64,000 nt of DNA. Source: Ectocarpus siliculosus (lineage: Eukaryota; Sar; Phaeophyceae; Ectocarpales; Ectocarpaceae). Below, piece after piece: positions 12,701 through 23,700 of this stretch (positions are counted from its first letter, which is position 1; each line of letters opens with the position of its first letter). A program made the translations under genes and the position numbers. The notes under the pieces were generated by a model. It did no database searches. It was not told the origin of the DNA and was given only the letters and a program-made list of their open reading frames with translations. Location: the NCBI GenBank assembly GCA_000310025.1, contig FN649733.1, positions 4,418,417 to 4,482,416 on the forward strand, in the 5' to 3' direction.

Positions 12701-15700
12701 GGAACACGGTGTTCGTCGACGGTGATCATCGCTGGTACCTGAGGCAGTCGAAACCGCCACACCGAGAGGGGTTGTGGAAACGGTGACCCCAATCCTGCTC
12801 CTATCGAACTGCTGTTGAAGGCGCTGATGTTGGTACCGCGCCTGGTGCTGGTTTTGATTTCGTATTTTTTGCTGCTGCTGCTGCGCCCGGAGTTCTCTCC
12901 GCAAAAACACTGCGTTGAACGATTGCCGCCAAGCGTGTACCGCGAGCGGGTGAGGGGTAGGTCCTCCTGTGAGCGGGCGATAGGAGGCGTTTTCACCCAG
13001 CGGGGAGAACCGCAACACCTGGTGTGATGGAGGGGGCGGGGTGAACGAGGATCAGAAACTGACTTTCAACCTATTCAATACGTACTGTACTGTACTGCGA
13101 TTTGAGACGCGATTTCGGGATTTCTCCGCAAGTGCGTTCGTAACATCTCTAATCGTCCGTCTACCGCCGAGTCTGCCGTCAAGAATAACAAGAACTCCGT
13201 CGTTTCACTGACTCGAGTCTTTAGGCTCAACCCATCGTATGAGCTGCACGCATTAAGCGAATACCGTTTCGTTTGCGCCGAAGAAAAACCGGCGGTGAGT
13301 AGCCCTGGATTGCCCCACAAGGTCAGGCGTTATCGAAATACCAGGTTAGGCTAGGGATATCGGACCAGTCGGTCAATCGTTTCCTTTCATACAAGTAGAC
13401 AAAGATAAGACGGATCGATCATCAAGTTCTTCATTCAGATCGAAAATTGCCGCGAATATCAGCTCACACCTGCACGGTCGTCCGAAGGCAAGCCCCCAGA
13501 CCAATCAGCGTGGCCCCAGCGTACACTGGATGCACGTTATGCACCCTGACGTTGGCGCCCCGCCTGATAGGCCACAGAGATGAAACGTCCCAGTGAGAAA
13601 GGAAGATGGTTTGCACGAGATGCGAAACGTGACGGAAGAAAAAGCGAAATCAACGCCGAACAGTGCTCGGTCTGACGTCAATTTTTAAAACCCACGCAAG
13701 GACAAGGCGGTTGGGTGTACACCCAGAGAAACCAACCATTGGAATATCTCCACGCGTCATCTACCGAAAACTTGGAAGAGCTTCGGGGTCCCGTAGAGCT
13801 GAGCCGTAGCTGTAGCTGAGGCGAATGACGAAGGGGGGGGGGTTTCTTCCGCAGGTTTCTTCATATCCACGGTCTTCACGGTAGACGAGGAAAAGGGATA
13901 ACTGAACCCTCCCCGTGGGAATTACTAAGGCAAGCACCGCAGGAGGAAAGGTCGGGCGTTCAAACAAAATGAAAAAAACAAAAAAAACTGCGTGACCTTC
14001 CTCCCGTGTGACTCATGCTGACGCGTTACATTTCCATTTGTATACCGCGAGGTGTTTAGACTGGCCCCAGGATATATGAGGTGAACATACACACGAGCAC
14101 TCCACCTATCTATCTCAACAGATCTCTAGACAAAACAACTACTTGGGTAACATCTCTTGATCTTTCTTACCTCAGACCCGCGCCTAGGGACGAGCAGCAC
14201 AGGTGCTGCAGGTACAGGTTGATTCCTGGCCTGTCTCTGTCTCTACCATTGCCACCATCGAAGACGTACGTCCCAGCCTGGACAACGACGTAACACCAAC
14301 CGGAAAACGTCTTGAGCTGGCTCGTAAGAAAAAGTGTGACTATTTGAGCCGCCTAGGTTCACCCTCCCAAAGGTCGCTCTCCCCACGTTCTGCGGTTTCT
14401 GCACACCACTGCCAAAAGACCCCGGCATCGTTTACTTTTGTCCGCCTAAAGAAACAAGACATGGCAACTGTTCCACCAAGAGAAACACCTTGTGGTAGCG
14501 CATGTATGACTTTTGTCCCGCAAGCATGCACACATGCGCCTCCCTCAAATCGGGGAAGAGGCTACGCGATCTCCTCCTCTCGTGTCCCCCTACCTGACTG
14601 CCGAGCCCTGTGATCGTCCCCTCGTAGGTCAACACATGTACACCCCCACAGACCTCGTCCCCGCCACAGCTGCCGTCACCATCGCCGTCACCGTCACCGT
14701 CACCATCGCCAACAACGCCTCCCGCGTTACCACCACCGCCAACACCGACGTCACCACATGTTCTCCCGTCGCCACCGCTGCTGCTGCTATCCGTGCTGTC
14801 ACGGCCTTTGCTGCTGCCGCCGATTGCGTCGGTGCCGCTGCCACTACTGCCGCCCGTGACCCGCCTCCTCTTGCCGCTCCCTGCTCGTTGCTCGGCATGT
14901 CGGTCGTTTGGTCCCGGTATCGACTCCACCGTTTGCGTAATCCTCGCTGGCAATTCGTCCGCTCCGGAAGATGGAGGCGCGCTCGCGGTGGTGGATTGGG
15001 AACGGGAATGGGAGTGCCCGAGTGCCAGGGTATCGTCACCACCGTGACCATCATGAAAATCACTGTTGCCACCGGGTCCCGAAACACGCACGTCCACCTC
15101 GACGAGGAGCTGCCGCAGCACGAGGCACGAACGCGAACAAACCAAAAGCACACGGATAAGAGAGTTGTCAGACAGAACAACAGCGAGATATGCCGTAGAG
15201 CGCTGTAACGTCGCTAGCTTAGGAGCTAAAGCATGATAAAATAACGACAAGCACAGGGTAGAGGCAAGCGAAAGTGATAATTGGGAAAATAAATGAACAG
15301 CAAATCTTCGACTAGTGGGCGGGACGAAAAATTGTTCAAACACATGGGATGCGAGTGTCAAGACTTTATCAAAGTATGAATCACAGGAGGAGCCAGGCAT
15401 CACAGACCAGTAGCAACATGGTGAGAGCAACTGACGAAGCTCTAGCAAAGGCTTGCCATCACAATTGTGGCACACAGTCGGGTGTGAGCAACGTATTCGC
15501 AGTCTACGGCCTACGTCAACAATATCCAGGAGGATCCTAACAGCTAAGTTCATCGTTTGGGATCTCTAGGTCAATTTGCTTGTTGAGTGTCCAGGAGCCG
15601 CAAAGCACGCGCCTCTCTCCCTTTCCTTCCCTGCCGCCCCTTTCCCTTCCATCTCCCCATCAAACCTTGGCGCTGGCGTCCGCCAGTACCAACGACTTAC

Positions 15701-16985
15701 TTTTACCTACATTGAGGTTCACCAAACTGCGTATCTGCACGCAGTCAACATCTTGAAACAACCCACGTAGGTGTTCAGGCCCGCCAGCAGCTATGGCCGC
15801 ATACTCTTAAACTGAGCCATCTCCCTTGTGTTGTACTGTTCTAGGCGGACGGTTCATCCACCGGTTCTAGGCATCTACCGGTACCTTCATGCTCGGTGGA
15901 CGCATTGTACACCAAAAATGTCACACCTCCTCTGGTTAACATCTCCCATCGTCTCCCACCCACCTGCGAATGAAATCACAATCGCTCAAAGCGGTGAGCT
16001 CCCGAATGTAACCTGTACACATTCGCTCGAAGGAATCAAACCCACCTCGCGTCTCATTCAGCTAATTCACTCGTCTAGAGACAACGATAACGATAACAGT
16101 TGCGCAATAAAGCCTGCTTGCCGCAAGGCGACTCAAACTGCCGAAAGCTCTGTTCGCCGAACCAGCCTCACCCGCTTAGCCTTTGATGTCCCTCCAGCCC
16201 CGCCCCGCCCGTCAGATCGCGCACCATCTCCGAAAGCTCTGTAGGTATTGCCAGGCATACCGGCACTGCCGCCGCCTTTGCTACGGCGGCTCCCACCAAG
16301 CACAAACACTCCCACCTGGGGAAACACGAACGTCTTTCCCGGCACGAGAAACGCCTGCCAGGACAGACAGCGCTGCCCGTTCAGCACCAGCATCGCGATA
16401 AGCTCTGTACGCTGCTGCTCTTCTCTTTCGCTTGGCGGAAGTGTCGTCTGATTCTGGTGCTGCCGGTGCCCGCCGTTATGCTTGCCACCACCGCCGCCGG
16501 TAGCACCACCGTAGCCACTTCCTTCCCTGCCCTCACCTCCATCGAAGCCAACACCATCACCACTCTCCGCTCCCGAATTCGGTGCGGAATGAGCGGCGGC
16601 GGGGACTGGCCGCTGTTCGGCCACGGGAGCCTGTGGGGTGCTTCTTTGCTCACCCTGATCGCCGGCACCGGAGGCTGCTACTGGTGCACCGGCATGGTCA
16701 CGGGAAGTGGGGAACGGAAAAAGAGCGGAAATTTCTTCGGGGCTTCGGCAAATTCGCGATGTTCTCTGCGCCTCTGGAGGAGAGGAAGGAGGGGGAAGGG
16801 GACGACGCGGGCCCTCTGGCTGGCGCCGTTGCTGTCGCTGCTGCTGCTGCTGCTCCCGCTGTTCCGATTGCAGGGTTTGGTATGGTTCCGCTTGTTCGAC
16901 TTCCACCATGAAGAAGGGAGAGGCGTTTTTGAAGCGGATCACGGGGCTAACAGCCGCGACCCTGGCCACGACGTCAAATGGACCC
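3714..16985 (-). CDS. CTC1: CTC1-like CST telomere-complex subunit, resolved 3' exons
   Basis: Candidate homologue of the large subunit of the CST (CTC1-STN1-TEN1) single-strand DNA-binding complex, which protects telomeres and recruits DNA polymerase alpha-primase in the nucleus. Exons in transcription order: 16985-16316, 15109-14594, 14352-14171, 13243-13096 (weak), 13018-12487, 11808-11435, 11032-10847, 10370-8528, 8224-7998, 7302-7219, 6805-5786, 5442-5332, 4781-4680, 4058-3714. Every junction has GT-AG borders and matching phase. OB-fold-like segments include VARVAAVSPVIRF, CLSWQAFLVPGKTFVF, VHVLTYEGTITGL, ISVYLGVSPEAWPVGMVPG joined to VEGVCRRLSGNGKSVYLAV, and a C4 zinc ribbon (CKNCGP, then GRCWGRC) followed by ANIDDGTAQ and ALVLLDGEDVVKLL. 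The order and motifs recall CTC1 C-terminal OB folds. RPA70 DBD-C is the alternative, but the multi-OB layout fits CTC1 better. Ser, Gly, Gln and Ala runs separate the folds. Identification rests on remembered family patterns. Confidence 0.65.
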
Positions 16986-17660
16986 CTGCGCAAAGTCAAG
17001 ACAAGAGTAGGTCAAGCATATGCAGGAACAGCACGTTCTTGGCAACATTAGGTTGATGAGTAGGAAACTATGAATGAGTCAGATATGTAGCATCGACAGG
17101 AGAGGATGTTTTACTCACAAATCCAATACTTCGGAGGGCAAAACCGAAAACAGGGACGGGGGGTCGTCAGCCACAGTAAACGCAGCAAGGGCAAGCACAG
17201 CAAGCAATTTCAGCAAGCGAGACAACCTGGCAGACGGCATCGAATGAGCGTCAAATACCGCTTAGAACAAAGCATCACAAGCTGCCACATACTTAGGATA
17301 TGTCCAACACGAAGTGATCGAAACGTTATTCGGTCGCGGTCTTACCGAACACAACGCACAATCAAACTCAGTGGAACTCCAACAACATCGCCATACCACA
17401 CACCACACACCACACGCAAACTCCAAGGAACACAAACGGTCTTTCAGACCATGGCGACGTTTGAATACCGAGCAGAACATTGTCACGTTAGTGGTCAGGC
17501 GACTTTGGCATGCACCCAGTGCCTACGTGCCCCCTCTGTTGTATTGGGATGCACTTCCTTCTTTCATACAGAACAAACAACACCAAATCAAGCGATGGTT
17601 CGCACCGGTCGTTCCAGGAACTTCACATATTTGCGAGTGGCGGGAATGAGGCAGACTAAC

Positions 17661-20173
17661 CTTCCCTTGCGGCCAACGAACGCGTCAAGCCCTAGCGCGC
17701 CTTGAGCCAAAACGTGTGACAGCGTCGGCCTCTGCGCTGATGCACGTGGTACGTAGGACCACCCAAGGTTGCTCTCCTGCCCACCTCTCCCCCCTCCAAC
17801 TGCTGACCCTTGAACTTCTCCTTCTGCTCGCATGCCTTCGTCGCTGCTTCTACTGACACCATCCCCGGCGACATTGCGACGAACGCCATTGATCTTGTCG
17901 CGGCTGCTGCTGCCGCTGCTGCCGCACCCGTCGAAGCCGTCCGCTCTGGCTGTCCTGTCGTTGTCGTCATCGATGCCGTTGCCTTTGAAAGTGTTGTTGT
18001 TGTTGGTGGTGGTGGTCATGTTGGCATTGTGCTCGTCTTCATGAGCGAGATGGCACATCTCGGTTACCTCGAGGCAGGCAGTGAAAGAAGGAAGTGGAAC
18101 ACGCGAAGAAGAAGAAGAAGAAGAAGAAGAAGAAGAAGAAGAAGAAGAGAGACGAGTCCCTCGCCCGATGCTATGAGGCACGTCTCTCTCTCCTCGTGCT
18201 GCTGAGCCCGAATTATGCGCGCGGGGGGTGGGGGGAGAGTTGCTCGGACAGACATTCGGAACGGTAGAATATCAAGGAAACACCCTGCGATGCATTGAAT
18301 CCGGATCGATATCTCCACAGCAGAAAAATGCTAAAGGAGACAAGGGATGTATCTGCGAATGTGTCGTCGATAGCTGCCCGACCACCACATTAACCCTTGA
18401 TGTTTGGCTATCTGCGCGCCGTCACACGGGAATTGATACACGTATGCAGAAAAATACGGTTATCTTCTACTGCCTGTCGCCTGTGTGGGCGATTTTCCTT
18501 GGAGGGGACAAATCTGCTGTAACCCACACAACGAATACCACCACACAAAAACACACGAGTTATCTTCAACCACCAAAGACGCTACGGCAGGTGCAGCCCC
18601 AATCAATCAATCCTAGTTTCCAACAAACACCCCATAAAATAACCTAAGGGGCATCACCGTCTAGATACCCCAGCGCCCCTCATATATGTGTCACTGCTGT
18701 TCGGGACCTCTTGAGCGTGGAGCTGATTTATCGCGAGAATCACACCGGACACGTTCCAATTGGTCATCTCTTGGAAATCTCACGCACTCTCTCCGAACAT
18801 CGCAACAAGCATGTCCACCTTGTACGTCACTCCCGTATCAGCTTTTAGCCACCAACCACTATCTGGCACCCTTGCCGACTACGACTACGATACCGACACC
18901 GACACCGACAGCAGCACTCTCTATCTTTCTCTTATCTCTTACCAGCGGTGGGCGTCTTGTCCCTGGTCAGCGTCCACCGTGACAGGCAGACTACCTGACC
19001 CAACCAGCTCGGCGGGGGCAGTGGCGCGCAAACCAGCCGCACTCTCCCTGGGAACAAACGAGTGCATCCACACCGTCAATACATGACCGTGATGTGGGTT
19101 TACGCCCAACGCCGTTGGCAGGCCTTCGTGTAATGAAAACGAATCAAGACCTCGTCCCCTATCCGCCAAGACTACTGTCCTTTTCACCAAGGTGAGGTTG
19201 ACGACACCGGTAAATTATATGTCGCTTCATGGAGATACACGTTGTGTTCCCCGCCTACATACTCATGTCTCAGGACCGGGCTCTACAGACTATTATATAG
19301 GGGTGGAAGCACGTGTAGACAGTAGTAAAGATCCTGACGACGTTCGTTGTCGCTGTGCTGTTGCGATCGAGTGTGCTTACCGGTTTCGTCCTTCAGAAAC
19401 AGCGAAGACACCGCCACGTCCCCCTCTCTCAGCGACTCAAACGACAGCACCCCGACCACCACCTCCACTGCTGCCGCTTTCCCTTCATCATGCCCGCCCA
19501 CTCTAGTAGCCTGGACTCCCGTATCTCGTGACATCGACGTCCGTTCATCTCGTCCATCTCGCCCAGACCGGCTAACGCCGTCACCACGCTGCCGTGCGGC
19601 CGTTGATGTCGCCCCGTGCCGGAGGTCGAGCACCTGGGATACGGTGATGGCTCTTGCGGCCCCGGTCCCGGCAAGGTGGTTTGTGTTGCTGGTCTCGTCA
19701 TCTGTGGTGAAGGTGGTAGTGTCGCGGGAATCTTGTTGCTCTAGCGAAAAGGCTTTGGCTTGCGCTTGCTGCTGCTGTTGTCGGGCAACCGGGCCATCAC
19801 TCGGCCTCCTTGCCAAGCTACAGTTGCAACCGCTGTTGATGTTGCCACCGCCCTCTACACCAGAAGGCCGGGAGCAGCGACAGCTGCGGCGGGATAGTGT
19901 GACGGAGATTGCCCTGAGGGCATGGTGCCGTGCGTTTGATACCTTCGCCACTGCCCGAGAACCTGTCAGCCTCTCCCCTGCTGCTTCCGAGGACGATGCT
20001 TTCGACGGCCTGTGATGGTGATGGTGTTGGTCATGATGTGGTTTAGGCTGGGGTGGGGGCATTGTTGTTAACGGAGCGATCGATGCCCCCGTGCGTGGTC
20101 GTTTTGCAACGGCATGGTGGACGCCTGTACCGCTGTTCTTTCCACTACTGCTGTGAAGGCGTCCTGGTTCCAT
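17661..20173 (-). CDS. CTC1: CTC1-like gene, tentative 5' exons
   Basis: Three coding blocks upstream of the resolved part. Block about 20173-19381 is rich in His, Ser and Gly and ends in an OB-like strand pattern VVVGVLSFESLREGDVAV followed by LFLKDETG, then a GTAAGC donor (phase 1). Block 19179-18943 reads TVVLADRGRGLDSFSLHEG onward and ends at a GTAAGAG donor (phase 2). Block about 18201-17661 starts with a poly-serine run, ends LGLDAFVGRKG, and joins exon 16985 in correct phase (2 to 2). Phases between the first and second blocks, and at the 5' border of the third, do not match, so at least one small exon or a different border is missing. The start codon is not fixed; the 20173 frame is open back to about 20,240. 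With these blocks the protein would exceed 2,600 residues, about twice human CTC1. Confidence 0.45.
18104..18148. repeat. (GAA)n microsatellite inside a coding exon
   Basis: About fifteen uninterrupted GAA/AAG triplets on the plus strand. On the minus strand they lie inside a tentative CTC1-like exon. They read as poly-serine (TCT) in the frame that continues to the 17,661 splice donor, and as poly-leucine in another frame that ends at a nearby GTAACC donor. Confidence 0.85.
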
Positions 20174-20721
20174 TGGAACCTTGTCTCCTGCTCCGGGCTC
20201 CTGGTGTCCTCGTCGCTCTTGTTGACGCTATTGCCTTGCAGCCGGAAGACTACAACAGCAGTCTATGCTGTACGTGCTGCCCTTCAGTCATCGTGCTCAC
20301 ACGGAACTACTGTTGTAGGGGTTTCGAAGAAGCAGCCACCGCACTTCCTTCCACTAGCAGTGCCCTCCCGTAATCAGATATCTCGCTCTCTCCCCCTCGC
20401 GCCCCTCTTAATGGGTCAACGGCAACGGTCGCCGGACTTGCGGGGAGGTTTGTCTAGTGTTGACGGGACTGTCAGCTTCGGAGAGAGAGATAGATGGACA
20501 GAGCGCGTGTCAGAGCGATGAAAGATGAAAACAGACACCAACCAGACACTCATACCTTCGCGGCAAAGCTGAGGCTGAGGGTCTTCTCTCTCCTCTCCCC
20601 GACCGGCAAGCTACACATTCTCTGCCTGAACACGCGTGAGAACTCTGGAGAGAGGCTTCGGTTTCCCCTTTGCTTAACTACTGAACGCTGCTGTAGAAAG
20701 GGCGCGCTCGCTCACGGAGTC
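20174..20721. promoter_or_regulatory. Divergent intergenic region between CTC1-like and ARD genes
   Basis: About 550 bp separate the last recognisable CTC1-like coding block (minus) from the acireductone dioxygenase start codon at 20,722 (plus). The two 5' ends face away from each other, so this stretch should hold both promoters. I see no clear TATA element. A possible short first CTC1 exon on the minus strand (near 20,618-20,556; it would start MCSLPVGERREKTLSLSF and end at a GTATGAG donor) lies here but could not be connected in phase. Confidence 0.45.
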
Positions 20722-23700
20722 ATGGCGATCGAGGCATGGTACATGGATGAAGACAAGGCGGCTGACCAGAGGCTACCTCACCGCCAGAGTCCAAACGTGG
20801 CATGCGGAACTGCCGAACTCCAGTCGTTGGGTGAGAGAGAGGTGAAGGAGAGAGAGAGGACAACAGCAGCTGTATACCAATAATGTCGATATGTTTTTGC
20901 GCCGCATCTCCCTTTTTCGGCGTTGATTGCGGAAACATCGTCCTCCGCTTTCCATGCAACGTATTTTTTTCTCGCAGCGAAAACTGAATGCAAATAGCAC
21001 AGCACTATGTTCAAGTAGATCATGTTAACTAATACTCACAGGATGTCGTCGTCAGACATTAGACTTAATTTTAGTGTACACCAGATTTGGTGCCGTTTTT
21101 TTTTTTTGCGTGCCCAAGCGTGCCACACAACTGTGTACAGTAGTATATGCGTTGCGACGAAATGCCTACTGCTGTAGGTTTGTGGCCACCACATGTCTCA
21201 CGAACTTCGTGGAGCAACGACGACGTGCCCTCGTCACACCCTGTCATGAGTGCACTATTGGACGGCTCACGTTTGCTTTTGGTGTTGTTTTGATGTTGTG
21301 GCGACCACGTGCTCTTGCTGCGTGTACACCAAATTGGTGCCGTCTGTATTTTGTTCGCGCCACGCAGCATGCGTTGCGACGGAATGCCTAAATAGCGTTG
21401 AGGCTACCACATGTCCAACAAAATTTGATGCAGCAACGACAGCGTGTACTGCACCCTGCATGCTATCGTCACACCCTGCATTGGATGCACTTTACGACGG
21501 TTCACGTTTGGTTTTGGTGTTGTTTTAAAGTTGGTGCGACCACACGCGTGCGGCACCGATCACGAATGAATATATGCTCTTCGTCTACGGCATGCCGCTC
21601 TGCAACCCCGAATTCACTCATTTCCTATCAACTGCTGCTGTACTGTAGTGTACAATAGCACCCAGCTTCGAACCGGCGTACAGATGCTGCCTGCAGCATG
21701 ACCTTGCTGTAAACCCGCATAGAGTTCACCCACAACTACAACCTCGAACATCACGTCGTCTGTCTGCCCACCCTTGCTGCGGTATTCATGACAATATACT
21801 TACATCCAATCTCCTCACAAAGAACAACTTGCATCCACTACTGCTGGCTCTACAGCATTGCACGCCCGCCGGCCCTCTATCAATACTTCGTGCTATCGCT
21901 ACACCCTGCCATGAGTGCACTTGACGACAGTCCACGTTTGGTGGTAGTGTTTTTTTAACGATGTGGCGACCAAGTGAAGCGTGTGGCAGCCATCACGAAT
22001 ATGTACAGCAGTGTATATGTAGTTCGTCTACGTCACGTGTCGCGTGCGCTCTGCAACACCTACTCCACTCCTGCCAAACTCCTACCTCAACTACTGCTGT
22101 ACTGTAGTGTCCAACATTATCGACCCACATTTTCGACCAAAAGTAGACTTGACACGCACCACTCACTGTTGGCTCTGAAACACTGCACGCCAGCCTTCAA
22201 TACGTATACTTCGAAGTAGATGACTTCGCGTCAGCGATATTTTGCATCAGATCCTTCGACATCTATCATCACAAACATCACACTGTCCAGACCTGGTGCT
22301 GTAATCATGCCATGTAGTCTACAATATTTTGAACACCGCTGTCGGCACAACAACACGTTCCGCAACCCCCGCCTACTCCATCCATTGAATCTTCGGCCGT
22401 CCTACATGATCCACCCACCACATCTGCGTCGGGGCCGACATTAATATCAATGACCGCCTGGCTATCAACACACAACAAGTATTACTCTTTGGTTGCCAAG
22501 TACGTACCCCAGATTCCGTTGTATCCGACTGCCACAACCAACGACACGCGCATTTTTTTTTCTCTTCGAGACTTCGCGCCACGCCCGGACCAATGCAGCC
22601 ACCAATTAATTGTTGTCGACGCAGTGGACGTTGCACATCCACTATCGTCTGCATTTTGGACGCGATTCACTCCTTTTTTGAGAGACGGGCTCAACGTCAC
22701 GTCAACCCTTTAAAGTTATCGACGCCGAAATCCCGTCATGATACTGTCCGACCTTAATCCGACATAGTAGTGTCTTGCCACGGGAGTCTAGCCACCCGCC
22801 CCATTGGGGGGCGGGGGGCCAATCGTTGCCCCTAGTACTGGTGATCTCGCCAACGCTTTACGGACCTGGCAGTCTCAACGTAGACGAATACCCGCGCTCT
22901 TTCACACGCAGCAAGATTAGAGAGGAGAGATGAAAAACTTGAGAGACAGGGTACGCTTGGCTAACTTGAGTCAAACCCCTTCCCACAAACGTCAACCGAT
23001 AATTATATAACCGTAGGAAGCACTGCTCACCTGTACACAATGCCCCCCTACCCCCCCACACACCAACCGCGTCATGTTAACGTCGACATTCACCTCGTCT
23101 ACTTCGTATGCATAGGTGTGCTGCACTGGGAGCTGGATGCCGACAAGCACGCGGATGACCCAGCCTTGGAGAAAATTCGCCAAGACCGTGGCTACTCGTA
23201 CCAGGTACGTGTGTAGTAGGCAAGACTAAGACTGTTTATGTACTGGTGCTGCTGCCGTACTGCCGTGTTGTCTGTATGATCGAAAGAACTGGAAATATGT
23301 ACCTGAAGTATGGCAATGTGTGGTACGTGTGGGTGATGTCCTGATGTACTATAGCGTGCTGTCCTTTGCCCGTAACTTCATGGACACGTGTCGGGTTGCA
23401 CTGCTGTAGTGAGCAACAACACCCGTGAGTGTTTTCAAAGGATTTGTCGTCCTCTGTCATGCCGTTCAAGGTATGCATCTAACGGCAGCCGTGTTGTTTT
23501 AGCTGGCAGGGGGTTGGAGGACAAGACGCCACAAAGGAGACTTGCTACAGTAACTGCACCGTTGAATTTCCCTCCGCTGTCGACGATCGCAGCATAAGCG
23601 ATTGTTGCTTGGACCCGCTATTTAGTGCACCCTAGTCTTGAGGGTAAATATCCAGTTGCTCGTCGTGCGAGTTGAAGTTAAGTAGTGTCCATCATGCGCA

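Noticed and set aside
12436-12996. Alternative minus-strand frame in the exon 13018-12487
   Set aside because: It would continue from the previous exon in one phase, but it lacks the Gln/Ser/Ala runs typical of this gene and does not lead in phase to the next exon at 11,808, whereas the chosen frame does.
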